NCBI RefSeq assembly: GCF_008087085.1
Contig: NZ_VIYJ01000005.1
Coordinates: 434,001 to 498,000 of the forward strand
Source of the DNA: Nocardioides rubriscoriae
Lineage (GTDB): Bacteria > Actinomycetota > Actinomycetes > Propionibacteriales > Nocardioidaceae
Length of the DNA stretch: 64,000 bases
Direction: 5' to 3'
Numbering within the stretch: position 1 is the stretch's first letter; every line of letters starts with the position of its first letter. The translations under genes and the position numbers were made by a program. The notes beneath the pieces were generated by a model. It made no database searches. It was given only the letters and a program-made list of their open reading frames with translations, and was not told the DNA's origin. Positions 1-11,851 of the stretch are shown in pieces.

Positions 1-292
<292 letters not shown>

Positions 293-898
293 TCAGGACC
301 GCTCGAGCAGCCGGCGTACGGCGTCACGCAGCTCCTGCTCGGGGTCGGCCCCGGCGGCGTGGGCCTCGGCCACGAGCGCCAGCAGGCGATCGCCGATGCC
401 GTCGGCGGGCTCCACGGGTGGGCGCCGACCGGCCCGGCCGAGCCGGTCGAGCACCTTGTCGGCGTAGAGCAGGGCCGGCAGCGTGGGGGCGATGCCGTCG
501 GTGACGGAGTCACGCTGCTTCTCGGTCGCCTTGACCGACTCCCACAGCTCGTTGACCTCGGCCGCGGAGCCCTGGGCCCCGCCCTCGATGACCGCGGTGC
601 CGAAGACGTGGGGGTTGCGGCGCCGCATCTTGGCCACGATGCCGTCGGCCACGTCGTCGACGGTGAAGGCACCGGTCTCCTCGGCGATGGCGGCGTGGAA
701 GTAGACCTGGAGCAGCAGGTCGCCGAGCTCCTCGCGCAGGTCGTCAGGGGTGCCGGACTCGATGGCGTCGACCGTCTCGTGCAACTCCTCGACGAGGTAG
801 CGCACCAGGGAGCGGTGGGTCTGCTCGCGCTTCCAGGGGCACTCGGCGCGCAGGCGCCGCATCACCTCACGCAGCTCCAGGAGCGGCTCGTCGCTCAC
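293..898 (-). CDS. mazG: MazG nucleoside triphosphate pyrophosphohydrolase
   Basis: A cytosolic house-cleaning enzyme that hydrolyses non-canonical or excess NTPs to NMP and pyrophosphate. The 201-residue protein begins at GTG 898. It carries the all-alpha NTP-pyrophosphatase metal motif: EELHE at residues 37-41 (EExxE) followed by ELGD at 57-60 (ExxD). The sequence LRAECPWKREQTH at 16-28 is the usual MazG substrate-loop region. Its length fits a one-and-a-half-domain actinobacterial MazG rather than the two-domain E. coli enzyme of about 260 residues. It lies 21 bp after the stop of the SurA-like lipoprotein gene and before eno, a context common in actinobacteria. No clear Shine-Dalgarno sequence precedes the GTG, so an internal start is possible but would cut conserved sequence. 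Confidence 0.95.
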   Translation of the reverse strand: MSDEPLLELREVMRRLRAECPWKREQTHRSLVRYLVEELHETVDAIESGTPDDLREELGDLLLQVYFHAAIAEETGAFTVDDVADGIVAKMRRRNPHVFGTAVIEGGAQGSAAEVNELWESVKATEKQRDSVTDGIAPTLPALLYADKVLDRLGRAGRRPPVEPADGIGDRLLALVAEAHAAGADPEQELRDAVRRLLERS

Positions 899-919
899 GC
901 TCGGCGTCGCCCGCGTGTC

Positions 920-1639
920 TCAGGCGCCGCAGACCTGGTCGCGCGGCAGCGTGGCGACGAGAGCGTTGATCTTGTCGTTGGCGGCCGCGTCGTCGACGGC
1001 GATGATGCCGGCCTTGGCGCGGTCGCTGGCCGGGACCGACAGGTCGTCGTCGGTGGGCACCAGGCCCTGCTTGGTGAGGCTGATGCCGAGGACGGGGTTG
1101 AGGTCGACCTCGCGGTCGTTGAGCCACGCCGCGGCCGCGACCAGCCCGCGCTGCAGCGCCGCGTCGGTGCTGGCGGCGGGGTCGCCGTCGGCGGCGTACT
1201 CGGCGTTGCCGACGGCGATCGCCGCGGCGGTGACGTAGGCGTTGGCGGTGCCGGTCTCGACCAGCACGTCACGGTCGTCGCCGGAGTCGGCGAACTGGGC
1301 CTCGATCGACGCGACGTCGTCGCCGTAGCTGGGCGGCAGGGTCAGCTTGCGCTCGTCGACGAGGTGCTCGAGGGCGATCTGCTGGATGCGGGTGGTGGCC
1401 AGGCCCTGGCGCTGGTAGGTGCGCGGGAACGGGCTGAACTCGGCGAGGTCGGCGGAGCTGAGGTAGTCGCACACGGCCGTGGTCGACTCGTCGACCTCGG
1501 ACAGCGAGACCTGCTCACCGTCGACGTCGGCGGCCACACCCGGCCGGACCTGCTCGTCGGACACGCCGCAGCCGTTGAGAGCGAGCCCGACGAGGAGCAA
1601 CGGGGCGACCAGGCCGGCGCGGCGAGGGGTGAGGCTCAC
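920..1639 (-). CDS. SurA N-terminal-domain-like lipoprotein
   Basis: A 239-residue lipoprotein, probably involved in folding or handling of exported proteins. The GTG at 1639 is chosen because an AGGAG lies 8 bases upstream and because it leaves a compact signal peptide ending in the lipobox LNGC (residues 21-24, lipidated Cys24). The mature protein starts with the pattern AADVDGEQVSLSEVD, typical of the SurA/PrsA-like N-terminal chaperone fold, and has helical segments such as IQQIALEHLVDERKL. No parvulin-type prolyl isomerase domain is visible, so enzymatic activity is not implied. It begins 11 bp after the mfd stop and is probably cotranscribed with mfd, mazG and eno. The fold assignment is by family resemblance; the client is unknown. 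Confidence 0.85.
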   Translation of the reverse strand: MSLTPRRAGLVAPLLLVGLALNGCGVSDEQVRPGVAADVDGEQVSLSEVDESTTAVCDYLSSADLAEFSPFPRTYQRQGLATTRIQQIALEHLVDERKLTLPPSYGDDVASIEAQFADSGDDRDVLVETGTANAYVTAAAIAVGNAEYAADGDPAASTDAALQRGLVAAAAWLNDREVDLNPVLGISLTKQGLVPTDDDLSVPASDRAKAGIIAVDDAAANDKINALVATLPRDQVCGA

Positions 1640-1650
1640 GACAAGAACTC

Positions 1651-5208
<3,558 letters not shown>

Positions 5209-5220
5209 GGGGACTCCGGC

Positions 5221-5250
5221 TGCATGGGGCTGGATGGGGCTGGATGGGGC
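5221..5250. repeat. Three tandem 10-bp units upstream of mfd
   Basis: Three consecutive decamers of the form tgSatggggc occupy this stretch, directly in front of the mfd start. The units are TGCATGGGGC followed by two copies of TGGATGGGGC. The array sits in the divergent intergenic region between mfd and the lipoprotein gene at 5428, so it may affect the mfd leader, but no known operator is recognised. Confidence 0.6.
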
Positions 5251-5427
5251 GGGGCAACACGAGCGGCCCCCGATCACGCGCGACCGGGGGTGCAGGTTCC
5301 GAGTCTAGGACCGCGCACCGACGCCCCGTTCACCCACGCGGGCTCGGCGTACAGGCGGAGCCGGGCGTCCCGGTCCCGTGCCGCAACCGTTCATGCGGGG
5401 TTCACCGGCCCGCCCTACGGTGCGCCG

Positions 5428-6021
5428 GTGCCACACCACCGTGCCCTGCTCCTCGCGGCGTCGACCGCGGTCCTGCTGACGGGGTGCTCGGTCTCCGGTT
5501 CGGCTGCTCCTGTCGGCACGGACTCGTCGTCGCGGTCGGCCACGCAGGCGTCCGAGGCACCGCGCGAGCGGCCGCGGACACCCAGGCGCCCGGCGGTGAC
5601 CGTGACCGTGACGGCCAGCCCCACGACGACACCCGACCCAGCCCCGCCACCCGCAGCCCCACCGGCGGTCGTCGTGGCACCCGCCCCCGACCCGACCGTG
5701 ACCAGGAGTGGGACCCTCACCGTCGTGGCCGGCAACGAGGGAGAGGGCTACTGCCTGGCCCTCGACACCCCCGCGGGCCTCTACACGGTCGGCTCGTCGA
5801 CCCCGGCGTACGACGCGACGGTGACCACGACCAGCGGCCGCGTCGGCGACGAGGTCGTCAGGGCCGAGACCGGGATGCACGTTCACGGACGCGGCTCGCG
5901 GGGCATGGCGGCGACCTACGGTCAGCACGTCGTGCTGCGGGGCTACCTGTCCGGCGAGACCGGCACCGAGTGCAGCAGGTACTACGACCTCGGCGTCACC
6001 GAGATCGTCAGCGTGGGCTGA
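5428..6021 (+). CDS. Hypothetical lipoprotein
   Basis: A 197-residue exported protein of unknown function. The GTG at 5428 gives a short signal peptide with the lipobox LLTGC (Cys at about residue 20). A low-complexity linker rich in Ser, Thr, Pro and Arg follows (about residues 25-90), with runs such as TVTVTASPTTTPDPAPPPAAPP. A compact C-terminal domain of about 105 residues contains two cysteines (GEGYCLALD and GTECSRYYD) that could form a disulfide outside the membrane. It is divergent from mfd and convergent with the HNH gene. I recognise no named family; the C-terminal domain looks like a small beta-rich module. A start farther upstream is open but would bury the signal peptide. Confidence 0.75.
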   Translation: MPHHRALLLAASTAVLLTGCSVSGSAAPVGTDSSSRSATQASEAPRERPRTPRRPAVTVTVTASPTTTPDPAPPPAAPPAVVVAPAPDPTVTRSGTLTVVAGNEGEGYCLALDTPAGLYTVGSSTPAYDATVTTTSGRVGDEVVRAETGMHVHGRGSRGMAATYGQHVVLRGYLSGETGTECSRYYDLGVTEIVSVG

Positions 6022-6074
6022 CCGGACGCGACGACGTCCCCGTCATCCTCTGGATGGCGGGGTCATCGGGGCGG

Positions 6075-7352
6075 TCAGGGTCGTCGACGCGGTGGGCGGG
6101 CTGGACGGGGTGGGCGGAGTGGTGGGGGTCTGCGGTCGACGAGGTAGGTCGCGCCGGTGGGGCTGGTCCAGTGGTAGAGCCCGGGGCGGAGCATCACGTA
6201 GCGCCAGCGGGAGTGGGTTTTCGCGCGGTGGTGTCTGCGGCACAGCATGGCGAGGTTGTGCGCCGACGTCGGCCCACCCGCTGAGAACGGGACGATGTGG
6301 TCGAGGTCGACCCGGCGTCTGGTGCAGCCGGGGAACACACAGGTGTGGTCCCTGAGTCGTACGAGCTCGCGGATCGCGTCGGTGGGCTCGTAGGCCTCAG
6401 TGACCGGGTCGGTGGCGAGGTCGACGACGGGTTTGACGGTGACCTTGGTGCCGGCGGCCTGGCACCAGGCGCGGATCTGTTCGACCAGGACCGGGGACCA
6501 GGTGTTGTCGAGGAACCCGGGCAGGTCGGGGTGCTCGGCGTCCAGGTGGGCGTAGAGCGTGATCCCACGACCAGTGCCACCGGTGATCTCGCCGGTGAGG
6601 AGGTCGAGGGCGAGCTGGTGGCGGCCCATCTCTCCCAGGGCTTGGGAGCGGCGGACGTCCAGGGTCTCGGTGGACCCGAGGTCGGCCAACGCCTGGGCAC
6701 CGTTCTTCAGCGCGGCTTCGAGGTCGATCGCGTCGGCCAGGTCCAGGGTGGCGGTCATCTCCACGGTCCCCGACGTGTTGGCGTCGCCGAGGTGGACGTC
6801 GGCGTGGCGGTGCTCGGCGGCCTTCTTGCGGCGGCGTTCGGCCTCGTCGGGGTCGTGCTTGGCCCGCGCGGCGTCGACGGCCCGGTCGACCTGGGCCCAG
6901 GAGCAGGTGTGCAGGAACGGGGCGATGTCCTTGTCCACTTCGGTGGCACCAGCCGCAGGCAGGGACATCGTGTGTTCGGCGACGCGGAACGCCTTCCACA
7001 CCGGCACCTCGAGCTTGACCACGCGTGCGTACAGCCGTGGGAGGCGGTAGCGCAGCTCCAACGCCTTGCCCAGGTAGGCCAGCCCACCATCGGTCGACAT
7101 GCCCAACGACAACGCGAGGTCCAGGGCGGCGTACTCACCGATCACCGGGCACCCGGGCCCACCCAGGTGCAGGGCCGGTTCCTCCATCGGGTCCAACAAC
7201 GCTGCGGTCTCAGCAGGGTCAGCGGTGTTGACCGCCGCCCAGTCCAAGACCGCGTTGAGCTTGGCGACCTGCACCCTGGACTCGTCGTCGCGGTGTGCGC
7301 GCACGAACTCCAGCAGCGGGTCGCTGCTGCGGGTCCGGGTGCGGGTGCTCAC
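6075..7352 (-). CDS. DUF222-HNH endonuclease family protein (13E12-like)
   Basis: A 425-residue protein with an N-terminal DUF222 region (about residues 25-300) and a C-terminal HNH nuclease domain. The nuclease core is clear: Cys338 and Cys343 in HTCVFPGC, the catalytic pair Asp351-His352 in DLDHIVPF, then Cys371 and His374-His375 in CRRHHRAKTH, giving a zinc-stabilised beta-beta-alpha-metal fold. This architecture is abundant and often multicopy in actinobacteria, where its biological role is not settled; DNA cleavage is inferred from the motif only. It starts at GTG 7352. The upstream region to 7543 holds a dispersed repeat. A very basic Pro/Arg tail ends the protein. Confidence 0.9.
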   Translation of the reverse strand: MSTRTRTRSSDPLLEFVRAHRDDESRVQVAKLNAVLDWAAVNTADPAETAALLDPMEEPALHLGGPGCPVIGEYAALDLALSLGMSTDGGLAYLGKALELRYRLPRLYARVVKLEVPVWKAFRVAEHTMSLPAAGATEVDKDIAPFLHTCSWAQVDRAVDAARAKHDPDEAERRRKKAAEHRHADVHLGDANTSGTVEMTATLDLADAIDLEAALKNGAQALADLGSTETLDVRRSQALGEMGRHQLALDLLTGEITGGTGRGITLYAHLDAEHPDLPGFLDNTWSPVLVEQIRAWCQAAGTKVTVKPVVDLATDPVTEAYEPTDAIRELVRLRDHTCVFPGCTRRRVDLDHIVPFSAGGPTSAHNLAMLCRRHHRAKTHSRWRYVMLRPGLYHWTSPTGATYLVDRRPPPLRPPRPARPPRRRP

Positions 7353-7439
7353 GAGTTCATTCTACGCCTACGTGCCTGTATTCGAAAGTCTTGTCTAGGC
7401 GTTTGTGGATGGGATTTCGGTGTCGGTTGGGGGTGGGTG

Positions 7440-7540
7440 GGTCTCGAGACGGTCGCCAGCGCGACCTCCTCGACCACCGCGGGGTGGTCCGGGCCGCCTC
7501 CGGCGGATTGGCCGCGGGACCTGCCGCTTGAGACGCTCGT
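7440..7540. repeat. Interspersed inverted-repeat element, copy A
   Basis: The segment 7440-7479 (beginning GGTCTCGAGACGG and ending CTCGACCACCG) closely matches, in sequence and orientation, arms of the elements at 30421-30540 and 47554-47682. The remaining half, 7480-7537, is diverged but on the opposite strand again begins GTCTCAAG and ends GGACCACC, consistent with an inverted partner. The element fills the divergent gap between the HNH gene and the phosphotransferase-like gene and ends only a few bases before the latter's start. Confidence 0.65.
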
Positions 7541-7543
7541 CCG

Positions 7544-8353
7544 GTGTCGGGTCACGAGGTAGCGATCGAGGGCGACGTGGTGCGCAAGCGTTACCGGCGC
7601 ACCAGTCGCGGCGAACCTGACCGGGAGTGGGCGGCCCTCGTGCTGCTCGACGAGCACGTGCCCGGTCTGGCGCCCCGACCCCTGGCCAGGGAGGTCGAGC
7701 CTCCGGTCGTGGTGATGTCTCGAGTCGACGGGGTCCCTCTGGACACCGCGCTCACACCGGCGCAGCTCGCCGCGATGCTCGAGGCGTACCTCCTGCTCTT
7801 CGCGGTGCCGGTGCAGCCCGACACCCCACTGCGTCATGCAGCGCCAGGTGACTTCCTCCGCAACAACGCCGAGTGGATCGCAGAGGAGCACACGCGCACC
7901 GAGATGGCGCCGGAGGTCCGTCGTGCCCTTGCTGTCGCCGGCGCGTGGCACGCGGACCTGCCGCCAGGTCTCGACGAGATGCGTGACCCGGTCGTCGCCC
8001 AGGCAGACGGACGCGTGGACAACATGCTGTGGGACGGCGAACGGGTGCGGCTGATCGACTTCGAGTACTCCGGTGTCGGAGACCTGGCCTTCGAGGTGGC
8101 CGACCTCGTCGAGCACATCTCCGCACGGCTGGGAGGGCTGCGTGACCCCGAGGCTGTCATCGACGGCTTCCAGCTCACCCCAGCCCGACTCGCCCGGGTG
8201 GAGGCGTACCGGATCGCGTTGGCCACCTTCTGGCTGCTCATGCTGTTGCCCGGCAACCCCGGTCACGACCTCAACCCCGAGGGCAGCGACGCCCTCCAAG
8301 CCGTACACCTGCTGGACCTGCTCGGTCGTGGCGCCTCGTCGGCACCACGCTGA
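7544..8353 (+). CDS. APH-fold phosphotransferase family protein
   Basis: A 269-residue protein of the aminoglycoside phosphotransferase/choline kinase fold. It has a short N-lobe with VVVMSRVDGVPL (hinge-like region near residue 50) and a C-lobe with the catalytic loop QADGRVDNMLW followed by the metal-binding IDFEYSGVGD. The usual catalytic-loop HGD is replaced by QAD, but the Asp and the following Asn are in place, so kinase activity is plausible. The substrate cannot be read from sequence; resistance is not implied. The GTG at 7544 is adjacent to a repeat element and has no good ribosome site, so the true start could be a downstream GTG near 7577. It ends 3 bp from the convergent pstB. Confidence 0.82.
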   Translation: MSGHEVAIEGDVVRKRYRRTSRGEPDREWAALVLLDEHVPGLAPRPLAREVEPPVVVMSRVDGVPLDTALTPAQLAAMLEAYLLLFAVPVQPDTPLRHAAPGDFLRNNAEWIAEEHTRTEMAPEVRRALAVAGAWHADLPPGLDEMRDPVVAQADGRVDNMLWDGERVRLIDFEYSGVGDLAFEVADLVEHISARLGGLRDPEAVIDGFQLTPARLARVEAYRIALATFWLLMLLPGNPGHDLNPEGSDALQAVHLLDLLGRGASSAPR

Positions 8354-8356
8354 GGC

Positions 8357-9172
8357 TCAGCCGAAGCGGCCGTTGACGTAGTCGGAGGTGCGCTGGTCCT
8401 GGGGGTTCTCGAACATCGCGCGCGTGTCACCGTGCTCGACGATGACGCCGGGGGTGCCCTGGGAGGCCAGGAAGAAGGCGCACTGCCCGGAGACGCGGGC
8501 GGCCTGCTGCATGTTGTGGGTGACGATGACGATGGTGACCTCGCGGGCCAGCTCGAGCATGGTCTCCTCGATGACGCGGGTCGAGGTGGGGTCGAGGGCC
8601 GAGCAGGGCTCGTCCATCAGCAGCACGCGCGGCTTGATGGCCAGCGAGCGGGCGATGCACAGCCGCTGCTGCTGACCGCCCGACAGGCCGCCCCCAGGGG
8701 CGTCGAGGCGGTCCTTGACCTCGTTCCACAGACCGCCCTTGGTCAGGCACGACTCGACGAGGGCGTCGCGCTCGGACTTCGACGCCTTGGTGCCGGTGAG
8801 CTTGAGACCGGCCAGGACGTTCTCGCGGATCGACATCGCCGGGAACGGGTTGGGCTTCTGGAACACCATGCCGATCTGGCGACGGGCGTCCATGAGCCGG
8901 CGCGAGGGGTCGTAGACGTCCTCGCCGTCGAGCAGCACCTCGCCGGCCAGCGAGGCCGACGGGACGAGCTCGTGCATCCGGTTGAGGATGCGCAGGAAGG
9001 TCGACTTGCCGCAGCCCGACGGGCCGATGAGGGCGGTGATGCCGCCGGCGGGCATCACCAGGGAGACCCGGTCGAGCACCTTGCGCTCCCCGAACCAGGC
9101 GGTGATCTGGCGGGCCTCGATCTCGGCGAGCGGAGCGAGAGCAGTGCTCTGGTCGGGCAGGACGGCGGTCAT
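8357..9172 (-). CDS. pstB: Phosphate ABC transporter ATPase PstB
   Basis: The cytoplasmic ATPase of the high-affinity phosphate importer PstSCAB. The 271-residue protein shows Walker A GPSGCGKST (50-58), Q-loop region QKPNPFP near 105-111 typical of PstB, ABC signature LSGGQ (163-167), Walker B LLMDEP (184-189), and the switch His219 in VTHNMQQAARVS. It begins at ATG 9172. Unusually, it lies at the 3' end of a 10-kb same-strand block in which three extra genes separate it from pstC, pstA and pstS; it is separated by 66 bp from the Ig-domain binding protein, so it may have its own ribosome loading but shares orientation. Function is certain from motifs. Confidence 0.96.
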   Translation of the reverse strand: MTAVLPDQSTALAPLAEIEARQITAWFGERKVLDRVSLVMPAGGITALIGPSGCGKSTFLRILNRMHELVPSASLAGEVLLDGEDVYDPSRRLMDARRQIGMVFQKPNPFPAMSIRENVLAGLKLTGTKASKSERDALVESCLTKGGLWNEVKDRLDAPGGGLSGGQQQRLCIARSLAIKPRVLLMDEPCSALDPTSTRVIEETMLELAREVTIVIVTHNMQQAARVSGQCAFFLASQGTPGVIVEHGDTRAMFENPQDQRTSDYVNGRFG

Positions 9173-9238
9173 GGTTCTCCGATCGGCGGTACGCCGGGCG
9201 GGGCGGGGTGGGACAGGTGGTGCGGGGTGGGGCTGGGA

Positions 9239-10810
9239 CTACTTCTTGAAGGTGATCGAGAAGGTCTTGCTCGAGCCGAACCCGTTGCCGTCACCGGGGT
9301 AGGTGATCTTGAGGGTGCTCTTGCCCTTGCCGACCTTCGACTTCAGCAGCGTGATCGTGACCTTGCCGGCCTTGAGGGTGCCGGTGCCGACGGTCTTGGC
9401 GCCCTCCTTGATGGTGACCTTGCCGGTGGGCTTGGTCGCGAGGCCGGAGAAGGCGACGGTGACGACGCCCTTGGCCGACCTGGCCGACTTCTTGAGCGCG
9501 GCCGGGAACGACTCGGTGATGGCCGAGCCGGCCTTGACCTTGGCGGTGCCGGTGGCCTCGGAGGCGACGAACGCGGTGTCGACGGTCGGCGTGTAGACGG
9601 CCTTGACGACGTAGCTGCCCGGGGCCCGGTTGGTGAGGTTGAGGGTCGCGGTGCCGCCGATGAGGCTGGCGGTGCCGAGGACGGCCTCCGTGGCGTTGTC
9701 GACGAACTGCACCGAGCCGGTGGGGGTCGGGGTGCCGGCGACGCGGGCGGTCAGGCGCAGGGCCTTGGGCGACGGGCTGACACCCGAGACCGTGGTGGTC
9801 GTGGCGATCGGGACGACCGGCTCGTTGATCTTGAAGTTGCTGGTCGCGGCCTGCGTCGACTGACCGCAGACGCCGCCGTCGGCGACGCTGTCGAGCTGCT
9901 GGAAGCCGGCCGCCTGGATCTCGTCGATGGCGGCGTCGGAGCACACGAACCCGCTCTGGCCGAAGAGGGCCTGGATCGTGGCGTCACCGAGGTCGGTGCC
10001 GCGGACGACGTTGTAGAGCGCACGGTCGGCCTGGAAGCCGCCCTCGACGCGCAGCGCCGAACCGGAGAGCCCGGCCCGGCCGGCCGAGTACGGCGCCACA
10101 GCGGCAGCGTTGTTCTGGATCGGGGCCGGGTCGTTCTCCTGGATCTCCTGGACGCTGGACGCGAGGGTCACGTCAACGTTGCCGTTGGCGGCCTTGAGCT
10201 GGGCCAGGAAGAACGACCGGGTGCCGGAACCGGCCTGCGGGATCTTGGGCTCGATCGCCCCGGCCGTGCCGCCGAGGTCGCTCCAGTCGTCGTAGGTGCC
10301 GTTGTAGATCTTGACCATGTCGGCCGCGCTGATCGCAGCGGGAGCCTTCGAGGCGACCGAGCCCGAGACGACCAGCTTGAGGGTGTCGAGGGCGAACGGG
10401 AACTGCTGCAGACCGGCGTTGATCTCGGCGGTCGACAGCGTGGACGACGAACGCGCGAAGTCGACGTCGGGGTTGCTGGGGTTGTAGAGCGTGGTCTTGC
10501 CGGCGCCGGAGCCGTTGGGACGGTTGATCTCAGCGGTGGGCAGCGGGATGGTGCCGCCACCGGTGGCGGCGAACGTGGTCAACCGAGGCGCACCGGCCGC
10601 GACGGTGCCGTTGTAGGAGGCGGCCAGCCGGAACAGGGCGTTCTGGCTGGTGTCGGAGCCGACGCCGATCACGTCGGCGGTGACCGGGGTGGCGGTCGTG
10701 TCGTCGGGGTCGGCGGTGTAGACGGCGTGGGCCGCGCCCGTGGTGAGCGCGAGGACCGACCCGGTCACGGCGACCGTGACGGCGCCGGCGAGGGTCTTGC
10801 GAACGAACAT
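9239..10810 (-). CDS. Secreted PstS-like binding protein with two Ig-like domains
   Basis: A 523-residue secreted protein of the periplasmic-binding-protein (PBP-like) superfamily. The start ATG 10810 is supported by AAGGAG 10 bases upstream and by a classical signal peptide ending GAAHA (about residue 29). The ligand domain (about 35-330) contains VGSDTSQNALF and the anion-binding-type loop QAGSGTRSFF, seen in phosphate-binding proteins. Two Ig-like repeats follow: TTTTVSGVSPSPKALRL through KVKAG (about 330-425), and a Lys-rich second repeat to the end. No lipobox and no C-terminal membrane helix are present, so it may be released or bound to wall polymers. It is in the pst block, just before pstB. 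Phosphate is the likely ligand but this is inferred. Confidence 0.85.
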   Translation of the reverse strand: MFVRKTLAGAVTVAVTGSVLALTTGAAHAVYTADPDDTTATPVTADVIGVGSDTSQNALFRLAASYNGTVAAGAPRLTTFAATGGGTIPLPTAEINRPNGSGAGKTTLYNPSNPDVDFARSSSTLSTAEINAGLQQFPFALDTLKLVVSGSVASKAPAAISAADMVKIYNGTYDDWSDLGGTAGAIEPKIPQAGSGTRSFFLAQLKAANGNVDVTLASSVQEIQENDPAPIQNNAAAVAPYSAGRAGLSGSALRVEGGFQADRALYNVVRGTDLGDATIQALFGQSGFVCSDAAIDEIQAAGFQQLDSVADGGVCGQSTQAATSNFKINEPVVPIATTTTVSGVSPSPKALRLTARVAGTPTPTGSVQFVDNATEAVLGTASLIGGTATLNLTNRAPGSYVVKAVYTPTVDTAFVASEATGTAKVKAGSAITESFPAALKKSARSAKGVVTVAFSGLATKPTGKVTIKEGAKTVGTGTLKAGKVTITLLKSKVGKGKSTLKITYPGDGNGFGSSKTFSITFKK

Positions 10811-10900
10811 CTCGGAGGTGCTCCTTGGTTGATGTTGGTGCAGGGATGGATTCATTCGGGTGGTGCGGTGTGCCGGCGGGCCCGAGCCCGTCGGTACGGG

Positions 10901-11851
10901 TCACAGGAGGTTGGGCAGCAGCCGCATCGCGGTGTCGGTGGAGAGCCAGGCGAGGCTGAGGGCGACCGGCCCGGCGACGACCCAGACCAGGGATGCCGAC
11001 CAGCGCTGCCGCGCGAGCACGACCGCCGTGCTGAGGCCGACCAGGAGGGCCAGCCACAGGGCCAGCAGCGGCAGGGCGCTGGTGTCCCTCTGCATCGCCT
11101 GCTCGGCCTTGGGGGCGACACCCCCGTAGCCCGCGGGGGTGGGGAACGCCTCGGAGGAGACCGCGTCGACGTAGACGGTCGTGTCGGGGGTCAGCGCCGA
11201 GAGCCGGCCCTGGCCCTCGGCCGAGATCAGCGTGACGACGGCGGCGGCCGGGTCGGTGAAGGCCGGCACCGGGTCGCCCTCGCGGCGTACGCCGAGCACG
11301 TTGAGGGTCTTGCGGCCCTGCGAGGTCAGCACGTCAACGTCGTCGCCGGGCCGCAGGTCGCCCAGGTGGGCGCAGGGGGCGCCGTAGGTCGCCGCCCGGC
11401 ACATCACGACGGAGAAGCCGCGCTGGCCCGGCAGCGGGGTGCCCCGCTGGTGGCCAGGGCCGGCCAGCAGGTCGCCGGAGGCGGTGCCCTCGACGACGAC
11501 CTCGTCGAGCCCGATGGCCGGGATCGTCATGATCGCGACGGGGTCACCGACCGGGACGGTGGGGCCGAGGGGGGCCGTGGTCTCGGCCAGCTGGACCCGG
11601 AAGTCGCGGTAGAGCAGCGTCTGCTCGCGGTCGTGGGCGACGCCGCCGAGGACCAGCAGCTGCAGCAGGGCCCAGACCGCGACGAGGGTGACCATCGTGC
11701 TGGCGGTGCCGACGACGGCCCCCAGGCCCTGGGGGGCCGGGCGCGGCGGCCGCGGCACGCGCGGCGGCCGGGCCGACCTCGGTGTGCGGGCGGGCTGGAC
11801 CCGGCGCCGTGGCCTGGTGGCCTGGTCGGGACGGGGCGCGGTCATCGTCAC
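10901..11851 (-). CDS. Sortase-fold membrane protein lacking catalytic residues
   Basis: A 316-residue protein with a basic Pro/Arg cytoplasmic N-terminus (1-40), a membrane helix (about 45-70), an extracytoplasmic sortase-like domain (about 100-232), and two C-terminal membrane helices (about 259-280 and 285-304). The domain follows the class E sortase pattern: IPAIGLDEVVVEGT (110-123), GPGHQRGTPLPGQ (131-143), TYGAPCAHLGDLRPGD (155-170). At the position of the catalytic His in the usual GHR motif the sequence reads MCR (Cys151), and at the usual TLxTC nucleophile it reads TLISA (207-211), so both His and Cys are missing. It starts at GTG 11851 with a 4-base overlap to the preceding gene. 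A structural or regulatory role is more likely than transpeptidation. Confidence 0.8.
   Translation of the reverse strand: MTMTAPRPDQATRPRRRVQPARTPRSARPPRVPRPPRPAPQGLGAVVGTASTMVTLVAVWALLQLLVLGGVAHDREQTLLYRDFRVQLAETTAPLGPTVPVGDPVAIMTIPAIGLDEVVVEGTASGDLLAGPGHQRGTPLPGQRGFSVVMCRAATYGAPCAHLGDLRPGDDVDVLTSQGRKTLNVLGVRREGDPVPAFTDPAAAVVTLISAEGQGRLSALTPDTTVYVDAVSSEAFPTPAGYGGVAPKAEQAMQRDTSALPLLALWLALLVGLSTAVVLARQRWSASLVWVVAGPVALSLAWLSTDTAMRLLPNLL

Noticed and set aside
7359..7400. A possible LexA/SOS site upstream of the DUF222-HNH gene (TTCGAA with nearby TGTATTCGA)
   Set aside because: Only a half site resembles the actinobacterial SOS box; the second half is missing.
7544..8353. Antibiotic-resistance kinase
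   Set aside because: The APH fold alone does not show resistance; the catalytic loop is atypical and no resistance family is recognised.
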